DNA from: Bog-532 sp963805255
GTDB lineage: Bacteria; Actinomycetota; Actinomycetes; Streptosporangiales; Streptosporangiaceae
Direction of reading: 5' to 3'
Length of the DNA: 64,000 nucleotides
NCBI GenBank assembly: GCA_963805255.1
Contig: CAWDTK010000018.1
Span: forward strand, 1 to 64,000
Shown piece by piece: positions 27,656-36,766 of this stretch. Position 1 is the stretch's first letter. Each line of letters starts with the position of its first letter. A program made the translations under genes and the position numbers. The notes under the pieces were generated by a model. The model worked only from the letters and a program-made list of their open reading frames with translations, was not told where the DNA came from and searched no databases.

Positions 27656-27809
27656 CAAGGCTGCGGATCTCACGCATCAACGGGGTCCGGTCAGAGATCG
27701 GGATGATCCATTCTTCGATGACGCCCAGCGAGGACTTTGAGCGCCTCGCCGCTCCGCTGCGGCGAGCTGATCGCGCACTTGCTGATCCAGCCCCGGCATC
27801 GAAAGCACC

Positions 27810-28000
27810 GTGACCAGTGAGCACGGCACGGCTGCCTGCGTCCGCGTCCGGGACGCGCTGCCGGGGGAGCGCCGGCGGATGCCGTGGCTGGCCGCGGACA
27901 AGGAGCACGAGTTCGACGGACCCCAAGGCAAGGCGAGCCTGCCCGGCATGTTCGAGGGCCGTCGCCAGCTGATCATCTACCGCGCATTCTGGGCGGTCAG
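27810..28000 (+). pseudogene. DUF899 (thioredoxin-like) protein, N-terminal fragment
   Basis: MPWLAADKEHEFDGPQGKAS and MFEGRRQLIIYR match the start of DUF899 family proteins, which have a thioredoxin-like fold. The C-terminal two thirds are missing and the sequence runs into the convergent P450 gene. Confidence 0.6.
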
Positions 28001-29148
28001 GGGTCCCAGGTGACGTGGAGGGCGGGCGGCTTGCGGAAGACCAGGCCAAACGGGGCCGCGGCCGGGCGGGCGGGGTCCAGGCGGAGGCGGGGGAGGGCCA
28101 GCAGCTCGTTCAGGGCCGCGTGGGTTTCGGCCCGGGCCAGGGTGGCGCCGATACAGAAGTGCGGGCCGTGCGCGAACGCCAGATGCCGCCCGGCGTTGGA
28201 GCGGAAGATGTCGAACCGGTCCGGGTCGCGGAACACCGCCGGGTCCCGGTTGGCGGCGGCCAGTGAGACGCTCACCCGGTCCCCGGCCCTGATCGTGGCG
28301 CCGCCGATCGCGGCGTCCCGGGTCGCGTAGCGGTCGAGCAGGGCGGCGGCCGGTTCCAGCCGCAGCGACTCCTCGATCCCGGCCGCGACCAGGCGCGGGT
28401 CGACCCGGACCAGTTCGAGCTGGCCCGGGTCGCTGAGCAGGTGCAGGACCGCGTTGGCGATCATCCCGTCGGCGGTGTCGATCCCGCCGAACATGACCAC
28501 GGCAGCGTCGGAGATGACCTCCGGCGTCGTCAGATCGCCCGACCGTACGGCGTCCGCCAGCACGGTCGGCCCGCCTGCGCCGGGCTGGCCGCCCGCGCCC
28601 CCGCGGTTACCGTTGGGGCTGTTCTCGATAGCGGCCCGCAGGCCGGCGGCCAGCTGGGCGAACGCCCCGGCGGCGTCCGGGTCCGGTGGCTCGCCGGCCG
28701 CCGCCGCGGGCGCCCCGGCCGGATTCTGGTCGCCGGAGAGGCTGGTGACGCCGCCGGCGATCCGGGCGTAGGCGGACAGAATCTCCTCCGGCCCCAGGTG
28801 GCGCAGGCCCAGGGCCTCGGCGACGACCGACACGGCGAGCGGGCCGGTGACGGCCTGCCGCAGCTCGGCCGCCCCGTCCGGGCGGATCGCGGCCACCAGG
28901 CGGGCCGCTTCGGTCTTCGCGGACTCCCCGAGCCGGGCCGCAGCGGCCCCACGGTGAAACGCGCTGAAGAACGGGGCCCGGTGCCGGGCGTGCGCCGCCC
29001 CGTCGAGCGAAAGCATGCTCGGCCCGACCACCCGCGCCGTGGAGAACCGGGGATCATCGACGGTAAAGGTCCGCGAATCACGCATCACCGCGACGGCCGT
29101 CGCGTAGCTGGTGACAAGCCACCCGCCGAGCGCCGGCACCCACGCCAC
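27997..29148 (-). CDS. Cytochrome P450
   Basis: The haem loop is FAHGPHFCIGATLARAE with the thiolate Cys. The K-helix ExxR is IEESLRLEP, and the I-helix oxygen-activation region is VMFGGIDTADG. The C-terminus reads FGLVFRKPPALHVTWDP, typical of actinomycete CYP107-like enzymes. Homology extends upstream of the GTG at 29148 (EPLTLGALERDPHPLLARLR at about 29210-29150), but no in-frame start is evident there. The natural start may be lost or nonstandard. Substrate unknown; no ferredoxin gene adjoins it. Confidence 0.85.
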   Translation of the reverse strand: MAWVPALGGWLVTSYATAVAVMRDSRTFTVDDPRFSTARVVGPSMLSLDGAAHARHRAPFFSAFHRGAAAARLGESAKTEAARLVAAIRPDGAAELRQAVTGPLAVSVVAEALGLRHLGPEEILSAYARIAGGVTSLSGDQNPAGAPAAAAGEPPDPDAAGAFAQLAAGLRAAIENSPNGNRGGAGGQPGAGGPTVLADAVRSGDLTTPEVISDAAVVMFGGIDTADGMIANAVLHLLSDPGQLELVRVDPRLVAAGIEESLRLEPAAALLDRYATRDAAIGGATIRAGDRVSVSLAAANRDPAVFRDPDRFDIFRSNAGRHLAFAHGPHFCIGATLARAETHAALNELLALPRLRLDPARPAAAPFGLVFRKPPALHVTWDP

Positions 29149-29430
29149 CGGCGTGCGCTCGCGCAGGCGCGCCAGCAGCGGATGTGGATCCCGCTCCAGC
29201 GCGCCGAGGGTCAGCGGCTCCCCGTCCGTGGCGCGGCCACCACCTCTCGCTCGGTCAGGTGAATGTATGCGGCCGGTTCCGGTGCCGCGGCGGTTCCCGG
29301 CGGCCGACCACGATGGCGGCGATGACCGCGACCACGGTCACGCGCGCGGCAATGCACCAGCGCGAACTCCGTCTGCCCTGCGAGCCCCGCCTGGTGTATT
29401 GTGCGGCCCCGGTCTCCGCGACCATGGCCC

Positions 29431-29484
29431 CGGTGCCGGTGCCGGTGCCGGTGCCGGTGCCGGTGCCGGTGCCGGTGCCGGTGC
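29431..29484 (+). repeat. Hexanucleotide tandem repeat, nine exact CGGTGC units
   Basis: CGGTGC is repeated nine times without a mismatch. A hexamer keeps reading frame. It lies in the gap between the P450 and the ArsR operon, within frames that look non-coding. Confidence 0.9.
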
Positions 29485-29642
29485 CCAGCACTCGTGATGA
29501 GGAACCTCTCGCCCCGTCTTGCCTGCACCCGTGCCGCTCCTGTGCCGCCGGGCCGCGAGAAGCCCGCGAGCACGAAGTTCGTCTCTCTAGCATGTGGGCC
29601 GGAAGAGGGGCACACCTGGCAAAAGTGTAAAAAAGTTTCACC

Positions 29643-29694
29643 TTGACTGGCAACTATTTAGTTGCCTAAAATCGGAGGCAACCAGAAGGTTGCC
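29643..29694 (+). promoter_or_regulatory. Promoter with two palindromic operators for the ArsR-AHSA1 operon
   Basis: A -35 box TTGACT (29643-29648) and a -10 box TAAAAT (29667-29672) are 18 bp apart, and that spacer is exactly the perfect palindrome GGCAACTA-TT-TAGTTGCC. A second perfect palindrome GGCAACC-AGAA-GGTTGCC follows at 29677-29694, over the start region. Centres are 28 bp apart. Binding by the downstream ArsR protein would block the promoter, so autorepression is strongly suggested. Confidence 0.85.
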
Positions 29695-29742
29695 TATTTG
29701 GGGCCCGGGCTGCGGGCCAGGCTCCGGGCCAGGTGGCAGGGA

Positions 29743-30084
29743 ATGGACGCGGTTTTCAAGGCGCTCGCGGACGCCAGCCGGCGCCAGCTGCTCGACAGCC
29801 TGAGCCGCTGCGGCGGCCAGAGCCTGCGGGAGCTGTGCGCCGACCTGGCCATGACGCGCCAGGCGGTGTCCAAGCACCTTGCCGTGCTGGAGGACGCCGG
29901 GCTCGTCGCCACCGTGCGGCGGGGGAGGGAGAAGCTGCACTACCTCAACCCGGTGCCCATCCATGAGATCTACGAGCGCTGGATCAGCAAGTATGAGCGC
30001 GGCCGGCTCGAGGCCATCAGCAACCTCAAGGCCGCGCTGGAGGACGCGACCATCCCGGAGGAACAGGAGTCATCCCATGAGTGA
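29743..30084 (+). CDS. ArsR-family transcriptional regulator
   Basis: A 113-residue winged helix protein: FKALADASRRQLLDSLSRC, recognition helix LAMTRQAVSKHLAVLEDAGL, wing VRRGREKLHYLNP. No Cys cluster for metal sensing is seen in the helix, so it belongs to the non-metal ArsR group often paired with AHSA1-type SRPBCC proteins. ATG 29743 is chosen because homology starts there and the operator lies upstream. Its stop overlaps the next gene by 8 bp. Confidence 0.9.
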   Translation: MDAVFKALADASRRQLLDSLSRCGGQSLRELCADLAMTRQAVSKHLAVLEDAGLVATVRRGREKLHYLNPVPIHEIYERWISKYERGRLEAISNLKAALEDATIPEEQESSHE

Positions 30085-30556
30085 CACCAGCTTCGTATAC
30101 GTGACCTACATCAGGACGACGCCGGAGAAACTCTGGCACGCGCTGACCACGCGGGAGTTCCTGGCGCAGTACTGGGAGATGGGCCCGGCCGGTGTGGATC
30201 CGCAGGTCGGCTCGCCGGTGAAGTGGGATATGGGCGGGGAAGTCCGCGACCTGGAACAGGTGGTGCTGGAATCCGAGCCCTATCGGCGGCTGTCCTACTC
30301 CTGGCATACCTATCAGCGGGAGTGGAGCGAGATGTCCGGCTGGACGGAGGAGGAGTTCGCCGAGCTGGCCAAGGAGAAGCGCTCCAAGGTGACCTTCGGC
30401 ATCGAGCCGGCCGGGTCGTCGGTGAAGCTGACGGTCACCCACGACGACTTCGAGCCGGGCAGCGAGATGCTCAAGGCGGTCAGCGGCGGCTGGCCGCAGA
30501 TCCTGGCCAGCCTCAAGTCCCTGCTGGAAACCGGCGAGCCCCTGACCTGGAGCTGA
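30077..30556 (+). CDS. SRPBCC-family protein (AHSA1-like), 159 aa
   Basis: A START/Bet v1-like fold: VYVTYIRTTPEKLWHALTTR, EFLAQYWEMGPAGVDPQVGS, RRLSYSWHTYQ and SGGWPQILASLKSLLETG at the C-terminus. Proteins of this type bind a hydrophobic ligand; in ArsR-paired cases the function is largely unknown. The ATG lies inside the end of the arsR gene, so the two are co-translated. A strong hairpin terminator follows 13 bp after the stop. Confidence 0.9.
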   Translation: MSDTSFVYVTYIRTTPEKLWHALTTREFLAQYWEMGPAGVDPQVGSPVKWDMGGEVRDLEQVVLESEPYRRLSYSWHTYQREWSEMSGWTEEEFAELAKEKRSKVTFGIEPAGSSVKLTVTHDDFEPGSEMLKAVSGGWPQILASLKSLLETGEPLTWS

Positions 30557-30569
30557 CCGCTGACGGCGG

Positions 30570-30607
30570 CGATTATCCGCCCCGGGCCGATCCGGGGCGG
30601 ATAATCG
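30570..30607. terminator. Perfect 16-bp stem-loop between convergent genes
   Basis: Positions 30570-30585 pair without mismatch with 30592-30607 around the 6-base loop GCCGAT. It sits between the convergent AHSA1-like and SDR genes and probably ends both transcripts. Confidence 0.8.
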
Positions 30608-30648
30608 GCAGCTGCGGAAAGCCGCCCGGGATCGCGGAAGCGGAGCCG

Positions 30649-31431
30649 TCAGTAGATGGTGTAGCCGCCGTCGAGGACGAGCACCGAGCCCGTCATGAAC
30701 GAGCTTGCGTCGCTGGCCAGGTAGACGACGCTCGGTGCGATCTCCTCGGGCGTCGCGTAGCGCTGCATGGGGGTGTCCTCGATCCAGTGCCGCCGGAATT
30801 CCGGCTGATCGACCGGGGCCATCTCGGTCTTGACGTAGCCGGGCGCGAGCGCGTTGACGCGGATGTTGTGCGGGGCCCACTCCGCGGCCAGGGACCTGGT
30901 CAGCTGGTGCACGGCGGCCTTGGAGGCGTTGTACGCGGGCTGCCACTGCGGGCGGTTGACGATGATCGACGAGATCGACCCGATGTTGATGATCACCCCG
31001 CCGCCGGCCGCCGCCATCCGCCGCGCCGCCACCGTACTCGCGGCCCACACGCCGTACACGTTGGTGTCGAACACCTCGTCCCACTCGCTGTCCGGCACCT
31101 CCAGCGCGGGCCGGTGGAAGCAGATGCCGGCGTTGTTGACCAGGATGTCCACGCCGCCGAGCTGGCTGGCCGTCTCGGCGATCATCCGCTCGAGGTCGGT
31201 ACGCACCGTCACGTCCGCCGTGATGGGGATGACCCGGCGCCTGGTGCTCGCGGAGATCTCCCGGGCGGCCTCGGTGACCTCCGGCTTGCCGCGGGCGACC
31301 GCGGCGACGTCGGCGCCCGCCTCGGCCAGTGCGGTGGTGAACGCCCGGCCCAGGCCCCGGCTGGCCCCGGTCACCACCGCCCGCCGTCCCGTCAGCTCGA
31401 ACCGCCTCAGCACACCGGCGCTCAATGCCAC
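30649..31431 (-). CDS. Classical SDR-family dehydrogenase
   Basis: All classical SDR motifs are present: VVTGASRGLGRAFTTALAEA for the cofactor, LVNNAG, the catalytic Ser in INIGSISSI, and YNASKAAVHQLTRSLA for Tyr/Lys. VNALAPGYVKTEM and VLVLDGGYTIY complete the core (260 residues). Closest in pattern to gluconate 5-dehydrogenase or sorbitol-type enzymes. The substrate cannot be stated. Confidence 0.9.
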   Translation of the reverse strand: MALSAGVLRRFELTGRRAVVTGASRGLGRAFTTALAEAGADVAAVARGKPEVTEAAREISASTRRRVIPITADVTVRTDLERMIAETASQLGGVDILVNNAGICFHRPALEVPDSEWDEVFDTNVYGVWAASTVAARRMAAAGGGVIINIGSISSIIVNRPQWQPAYNASKAAVHQLTRSLAAEWAPHNIRVNALAPGYVKTEMAPVDQPEFRRHWIEDTPMQRYATPEEIAPSVVYLASDASSFMTGSVLVLDGGYTIY

Positions 31432-31631
31432 CTCCGCACGGAATAGGTTCGCCCGGCCACGGCCCGTTCGGTATCCATCCGCGCCGCACCTGGCCTCAGA
31501 CCGCCCATAAATTCACTGCCATTGTCCTGTCCATTGATCTTGTGCCCGGGACCAGGCACCGCACGCACATTTGCGGCACCGGGCTCTGCCCAAACGCCGA
31601 CCCGATCCGCACCCGCAGGCGGGTACTGCAG

Positions 31632-31860
31632 ATGTGGTCCGCCGTCTCGGCGCTCACGGCCGGCATCGGCTGCGCCGGAACGTACGCCGGGATCTCATAC
31701 TTCCTGGGCGCCGAGATCGCCCAGCGCATTGGAAGTGCCGGCACGAAGGCGGTGATCGGTGTAGCCGTGATCGTCGCGATAGGACCAGGTATCAGGGCGG
31801 CGGTGTCGAGGTGGCGTGCCACCCGGCAGCGGCAGGCGGAGTGCGCAGTGTCAGCCGGTC
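31632..31860 (+). CDS. Possible small membrane protein
   Basis: From the ATG at 31632 two hydrophobic segments can be read (SALTAGIGCAGTYAGISYFL and KAVIGVAVIVAIGPGI), then a basic tail. The frame continues into the 3' end of the opposing DUF2252 gene (to 31973). No family is recognised and no strong ribosome site is seen. Confidence 0.3.
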
Positions 31861-33243
31861 TCAGCCCGGCAGGCTCTCGACGGTGCCGGCGGCGATGGCG
31901 CTGGCGAGCTGGGCATGGTCCCGCTCGTTCTGATCAGCGTACAGGCGGGCGAACCGGCCGATGCCAGCCGTGAACCCGGGGCCTTTCCCGATGTAGCCAT
32001 CAATGGCCACCGGGTCGCCGGTGCGGGCGTGGGCCCGGGCGAGGGTCTCGCCGCATGCGGCAGCGAACTCGGCGAGGCGGGGCGCGATCAGGTCGGTGCT
32101 CGGGATGATCTTCATGTCACGGAACTGCCGCACGTAATAGTCCTTCCCGTGGAGCGACCCCCAGCCGACGAAGATGTCGGTAGCGCTCTGGACCAGCCGT
32201 TTGCCGCTGATCACCCGCTCGCCGTGGCTGCCGTGGCGGCTGGGCTGGGTGTGGGGCTCATACACCGACGGCCCGGCCTGCTTTACCTGCAGGAACAACG
32301 GGTCGGCGCCGGTGCGGCCCTCCAGGAGGACCAGATAGACCTGCATCCCCACGCTGCCCACCCCCACGACCTGGCGGACCACGTCGACCTCGGTGAAGCG
32401 GTCGAACAGGCTCCGCCGGTCTTCCTGGAGGGTCAGCCGGTACCCGGCAAGGAGGTGGTCCACGAGGTCGGCCTGCTCGTCGTCACTGATCGTGACGCGA
32501 AGCGGGGGCTCCTCGGTTATCCGGGGGCGTCCGTGCGCCATCACCGTGAGTCTGGCAAACGCTCCACGGCTCGTGCGGCGCGCCCGCTTCTTCTCAATGT
32601 GGATCGAAACCAGCCCGCGGTCGGCCGGCCCGAAGTAGTTGATCAGGCGGCTGACGTGCGTGCCGTCGTACCAGATGTCAAGCTCAGGCATCGCCGCATA
32701 ACGGCGCATGCGCCTACGGTAGGCCTCCACGCCGGCGGTTACGGCCGCATCGGCCCTCGCCGGCTTGATCCGGTTTTCCCGCGCCGCTACCACGAGACTG
32801 GCGGCGAAGCGCTTGATATCCCACTCGAAGGGGCCGGGGAGGGTTTCGTCGAAGTCGCGCAGGTCGAATGACAAGTTCCGCTCCGGCGTGGCCCACAGGC
32901 CGAAGTTCAGCACGTGGGCGTCACCGCAGAGCTGCACCACCAGCCCGCTGTTGGGCTGGGAGGCGAGGTCGCCAGCCATGACCGCTGCGGCGCCCCGGTA
33001 GTAGTTCCATGGCGAGGACGCCATCCGCTGATGCCGGATGGGAACGAGTCCGGGGACCCGGATCTGGTTCTGGGACAGGATCGTCGTCAGCGCATCGTGC
33101 CCGCGTTCATCCTCATCCCAGTACCCCAGCGCGCCCCGCCGGGCCCGTTTCCGGGCAGCTCTTCCCGATGCCCGCCGCTCGTCACTTGTGGCGCGCAGAT
33201 CGTGCAGCGCGGGCGATGGTGCCGGTGAGCCGCTATCCGTCAT
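31861..33243 (-). CDS. DUF2252 family protein
   Basis: 460 residues with the family hallmarks: RHQRMASSPWNYYRGAAAVM, QLCGDAHVLNFGLWATPERN, FDLRDFDETLPGPFEWDIKR and GVGSVGMQVYLVLLEG, then KDYYVRQFRDMK near the end. The GDxHxxNFG and DFDE patterns resemble the catalytic part of aminoglycoside-phosphotransferase-like kinases, which is the usual inference for DUF2252. No substrate is known. Complete and isolated, with a 376-bp gap upstream. Confidence 0.9.
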   Translation of the reverse strand: MTDSGSPAPSPALHDLRATSDERRASGRAARKRARRGALGYWDEDERGHDALTTILSQNQIRVPGLVPIRHQRMASSPWNYYRGAAAVMAGDLASQPNSGLVVQLCGDAHVLNFGLWATPERNLSFDLRDFDETLPGPFEWDIKRFAASLVVAARENRIKPARADAAVTAGVEAYRRRMRRYAAMPELDIWYDGTHVSRLINYFGPADRGLVSIHIEKKRARRTSRGAFARLTVMAHGRPRITEEPPLRVTISDDEQADLVDHLLAGYRLTLQEDRRSLFDRFTEVDVVRQVVGVGSVGMQVYLVLLEGRTGADPLFLQVKQAGPSVYEPHTQPSRHGSHGERVISGKRLVQSATDIFVGWGSLHGKDYYVRQFRDMKIIPSTDLIAPRLAEFAAACGETLARAHARTGDPVAIDGYIGKGPGFTAGIGRFARLYADQNERDHAQLASAIAAGTVESLPG

Positions 33244-33544
33244 GAAACTTCGTCCCCTGCCGGGCGCCGCCGCACGGGCCGGGGGCCCAGCGGCCCGTCC
33301 AGCCCAATTCTAGTAAATGTGCCATGTCACCAACGGCCTCCGCCGGATCCATGTGATCCGCTCATCCTTATGGCGGTACGGCGGCTAAGCAATCATCCGG
33401 AGAAGGTGATGCTGTCCCGTGACAGCCAGCATGTCGTCCCGGGACCGGGGCAGCGACAGGTTCCTGGGACGCTGAAGCCCGGCTGGGAACCGATCTGCGC
33501 GACCTGCTGGTGATCCTGGGCCGGGACCGAGGCAGCTATAGTAC

Positions 33545-33570
33545 AGAGAGTAACTATAACATTACTCTCT
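33545..33570 (+). promoter_or_regulatory. Inverted repeat upstream of the lipoprotein gene
   Basis: AGAGAGTAA (33545-33553) is a perfect inverted match to TTACTCTCT (33562-33570) around CTATAACA. It is about 50 bp before the lipoprotein start, in a clear AT-rich patch. It may be a repressor operator overlapping the promoter; the regulator is not in the window as far as I can tell. Confidence 0.55.
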
Positions 33571-33619
33571 GACGTTACTGGTTGGAGACCCAGAATTCTC
33601 TTCCCCCGCCCTAGAGAGG

Positions 33620-34204
33620 ATGCGGATGAAGCGCCCGGTCGCCGTCACCCTGGCGGCAGCAGCCGTCACCGTCGCCGCGCTGGCCGGCTGTACCAGCTCG
33701 GCTCAGCACACCGCCAGCCCGGGGGCCAGCGGGACAGCGACTGCAGCGGCCCAGGATTACAGCCGGGCACTGTGTTCGGAGCAGGCGGCCTGGAACCAGC
33801 GCGGCCAGGCATCGGTGCGGGCCCTGTACGCCGACACCGGGGTACCGACAGATGCGTCGCGATGGGGCCTCGGCGGCGCGCGGATCTTCCTCGACTGGGC
33901 CGAGGATCTTCGCGATGCGCGTGTGCTGACCGCCGATCTCCTCGGTGTGTTGCTGACCAGGGTGGAGAGTGGCACGCGGATCACCCGGGAAATCCGCGCG
34001 GATTTGCAGGCGAGCGGACTGCCGCTGTTCGGGGCGGAGATCCCGAAGCGCACAGCGGCCGAGCGCATGGTGGGCAACCGCCTGGTGGTGGGTGACGAGG
34101 GAACCGATGCCGACATCAACGACGCGTACGTCGCACTGACACTCGAGTGCATCGCCCGCATCAACGAGGTTCGGGGCAAGTGTGGACGGCACGGGAAAGG
34201 CTGA
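33620..34204 (+). CDS. Putative lipoprotein, unknown function
   Basis: The N-terminus is a lipoprotein signal: basic MRMKRP, hydrophobic core, then lipobox LAGC at about residues 21-24. The mature protein is about 170 residues, helical, with two possible Cys in the C-terminal part (LECIARINEVRGKCG) but no recognised domain. It would be anchored on the outer face of the membrane. A 150-residue gene starts 5 bp after its stop, implying an operon. Confidence 0.7.
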   Translation: MRMKRPVAVTLAAAAVTVAALAGCTSSAQHTASPGASGTATAAAQDYSRALCSEQAAWNQRGQASVRALYADTGVPTDASRWGLGGARIFLDWAEDLRDARVLTADLLGVLLTRVESGTRITREIRADLQASGLPLFGAEIPKRTAAERMVGNRLVVGDEGTDADINDAYVALTLECIARINEVRGKCGRHGKG

Positions 34205-34209
34205 CTGGC

Positions 34210-34662
34210 ATGAGTACGAAGAATCGATCCGCGGAGACCGTCGCGGCCCTGCTGTCGGCGGCGCTGGCGATCGTGCCGGACGCCGACCCGACGCGCACAG
34301 CGGGGGAGCAGGTGGACGACGCCGCCGCGGAGGTCGTGCGGCCCGTCGTACCGGCGGCGGATCATCGTGCGCATGCAGAGGACGATGCCGCCGAGCTGGA
34401 CGACACGGATTTGGAGGCGTTCGAGTTCCCGGCTAACACGCCGATTGTCCGTCCGCGGCGTCGGCGGAATCCCCTGTATCAGGCGGTGCGGATCAACCGG
34501 CCAACGGCGGCCGTCCTGCGTGCGCAGTGGTTGCTCGCGCGGAAGTCGGACCCGCTCGTGACGTTTACAGAATTCGCGACGATCGTTTGCCAGCATGGGC
34601 TTCGGGCGCTCAAGGAGCAGCGCGAGCGGGGGGGGGTAGCCCGGCCAGGCCAGGGGCGGTGA
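34210..34662 (+). CDS. Hypothetical protein, 150 aa
   Basis: Starts 5 bp after the lipoprotein stop. The first 80 residues are acidic and Ala-rich. The last 60 carry a basic block (RPRRRRNPLYQAVRINRPTA) and a helical tail (FTEFATIVCQHGLRALKEQR). This might be a small DNA-binding or partition-like protein, but no motif proves it. Confidence 0.5.
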   Translation: MSTKNRSAETVAALLSAALAIVPDADPTRTAGEQVDDAAAEVVRPVVPAADHRAHAEDDAAELDDTDLEAFEFPANTPIVRPRRRRNPLYQAVRINRPTAAVLRAQWLLARKSDPLVTFTEFATIVCQHGLRALKEQRERGGVARPGQGR

Positions 34663-35192
34663 GCGTCGGTGAGGCGCTGGCTGCGGGACGGCAGGGGAGT
34701 GTCATCTGGGCCCAGCCAGTCGTTGAGGCGCGAGCGGATCCACCCGGCGGGGGAGTGCACCCCGGCCGTGTAGCCGTGCTGGCGGCCGCCCGGCTCGGGG
34801 TCGATCGCGTGCAGGACATGACGGGGTGACCAGCCTGCAGCGAAGAACGGGCGGGCCAGGTGCCGCAGATGCTCACGGGAGATCCGCCGCAGCACACGGG
34901 CACGCTCTTGCATGGCCTGAGCCGCCCCCAGTGCCGGCCTGTGAGGAGCAATGGAACCGGATCCGGCGTTAGCTCAGCGTGCTGCCGGCATCGCCCCGGC
35001 TCTCCCCGCTCGGGCACCCCACGATCAACCTGGATGGCCGCTGCCGCACCACCAGCCGCCCGCCCGCCGCCGGGCTCCGGCCTCTGCGCGCGGGCTGACT
35101 CAGGATCCTGCACAAATCCTCGTACAGGGGCCGTATCTGGGTCGTCCCCGCGAAACACCACGTGTCATGATCGAGCGAAGCGAAGGGGCGCC
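34663..35192. other. Region without a recognisable gene
   Basis: Frames on both strands are open but low in family signal. No repeat or strong hairpin was noted. Confidence 0.4.
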
Positions 35193-35411
35193 GTGGAGTA
35201 CGAGACCGCCGCCGAGGCCCACCGCGACCTGAAGCTGGCCAGCGGCCGGCTGGCGCTGGCCGGCCGTCTCGCCGCCCTGCTCGCCCTGACCCCTGCCGTG
35301 CTGCTGCCCACGGTCTGCTACCTATGCCAGGGCCTGATCGCGCCGCCCGAGGAAGCCGACCTTCGCGAACGCCTCCAGGCCCAGGTCCTCCAGCGCCCAG
35401 AGGACGAGTAG
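35193..35411 (+). CDS. Possible small membrane protein, 72 aa
   Basis: From GTG 35193 the product has a charged N-terminus, one strong hydrophobic segment (LALAGRLAALLALTPAVLLP, then TVCYLCQGLI) and an acidic tail (PPEEADLRERLQAQVLQ). GCGAAGGGG upstream may serve as ribosome site. No family recognised. Confidence 0.4.
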   Translation: MEYETAAEAHRDLKLASGRLALAGRLAALLALTPAVLLPTVCYLCQGLIAPPEEADLRERLQAQVLQRPEDE

Positions 35412-35736
35412 CCAGCAAGATCAATCTCAGCGCCAACCACGGTTCCATTGATCCCCGGGGCCGTCTACGGGGTGCTCGCCCGGCTCGGGGTGCTCGGCCT
35501 CGAGCTGATCGAGGTCCGCCGCTTGCCGCCCGCCTGACTACGGCGCCCGTGATCAGGGAGCGCTCACCGTGACAGCCGGGACCGTGCCCCGCCGGAGACG
35601 GGTTGTAATGCGCGCAGTTCACGGGTGATCCTGGATGTGGGACCTGGTGGCGGATCGGATGCCGTTGCCGCACCGGATTCCCGCCCGTGCCTGACCAGGC
35701 CGGCCGGGCGGTGAATACGACGGAGAGGAAAGTCCA
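35412..35736. other. Intergenic region
   Basis: Nothing supported except the GAGAGGAAA ribosome site of the downstream secreted-protein gene. Confidence 0.5.
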
Positions 35737-36639
35737 ATGAGTCACGCTGACCGCATGAGGTCGCGGATCACCGCGGCAGCGGTGGCAGCGGGGGCACTTG
35801 CCGTGGCTGGCATCACGCTCGGCACGTCCTGGGCGGCCATCGCCCAGGCCGCGCCCGCCGAGCCGGCCGCGCAGCAAACCGGCTACAGCTTTAAGACGCT
35901 GGACAACGCCAACGGCGTGACGTCCAACCAGCTCGGCTCTGGCGCCGCGGGCCACCAGAACAAGGGATACCTGCTGGGCAAGACCACGCTGCACCTGAAC
36001 CTGATGCAGATGCCGACCGGTACGGTCTCGATAGGCCAGGGCGTCGTTGGCATCACGATGTTCGGCCTCACCCCGGGTTCCGTGCACACGGTGACGTTGC
36101 ACGGCAACCCGATCGGCACGCTGACCGCGAACGCGACCGGCCAGGCCTTCGCCTCTTTCACCGCGAAGAGCATCCCGGGTGGCAGCAAGGTGATGATCCT
36201 TGACGCCGGGCCGGGCACGACCGTGATCGCGCAGACCTGCCCGCTCGGCAACGGCAACGGCTCCTACAAGCTGAACGCGATCGAGGCCGGCTTCCCGCAG
36301 GGTTCGCTGCAGGGGCACGCGACCCTCGTCTACGACCCGAACGCGAAGACGATCACCGTCACGCTGAACGCCAGCGGGTTCACCCCGGGGGCGCACGCCG
36401 CGCACATCCACATCGGCAGCTGCCAGAGTCAGGGCCCGGTGAAGTACATGTTTACGGACTTCACCGCTGACAGCCACGGCAACATCTACAACCAGACCCG
36501 CGCCGTCACGGGCGTGACCTCGGTCATGCTCAACGGCGGCTGGTTTCTGAACCTGCACCAGGGCAACAGCAACGACATCCTGAGCAAGGCGGGGCAGCCG
36601 ACTATTTTCTTCAGGCCGCTGCTCTGCGCCAACATCTGA
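35737..36639 (+). CDS. Secreted CHRD/SOD-like domain protein
   Basis: A signal peptide is clear (basic start, AAVAAGALAVAGITLGTSWA, cleavage near AQAAPA). The mature 260 residues seem to hold two related beta-rich modules. The second has ITVTLNASGFTPGAHAAHIH and IGSCQSQGPVKYMFTDFTAD, the pattern of CHRD-type and Cu/Zn-SOD-like proteins. Metal binding is not established because only some of the usual His residues are visible. GAGAGGAAA precedes the ATG. Likely exported by Sec; a role in the cell envelope or aerial growth is only inference. Confidence 0.75.
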   Translation: MSHADRMRSRITAAAVAAGALAVAGITLGTSWAAIAQAAPAEPAAQQTGYSFKTLDNANGVTSNQLGSGAAGHQNKGYLLGKTTLHLNLMQMPTGTVSIGQGVVGITMFGLTPGSVHTVTLHGNPIGTLTANATGQAFASFTAKSIPGGSKVMILDAGPGTTVIAQTCPLGNGNGSYKLNAIEAGFPQGSLQGHATLVYDPNAKTITVTLNASGFTPGAHAAHIHIGSCQSQGPVKYMFTDFTADSHGNIYNQTRAVTGVTSVMLNGGWFLNLHQGNSNDILSKAGQPTIFFRPLLCANI

Positions 36640-36766
36640 TGCTCACGCTGACTGGCGGACCGCCGTGGTTTCAAGGCCGGGGCGGTCTGCCGCATTCGCC
36701 ACCGCGCCGGGCCATCGCGTGACATGATCGGCAACATTTCTCCGGCCAAGGGCGGCGCCCCGTCTG

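Noticed and set aside
29431..29484. Regular repeats that could be mistaken for a CRISPR array
   Set aside because: The unit is only six bases with no spacers; it is a simple tandem repeat.
34969..36558. A 529-codon minus-strand frame
   Set aside because: It covers the secreted CHRD-like gene in antisense and shows no domain or ribosome site.
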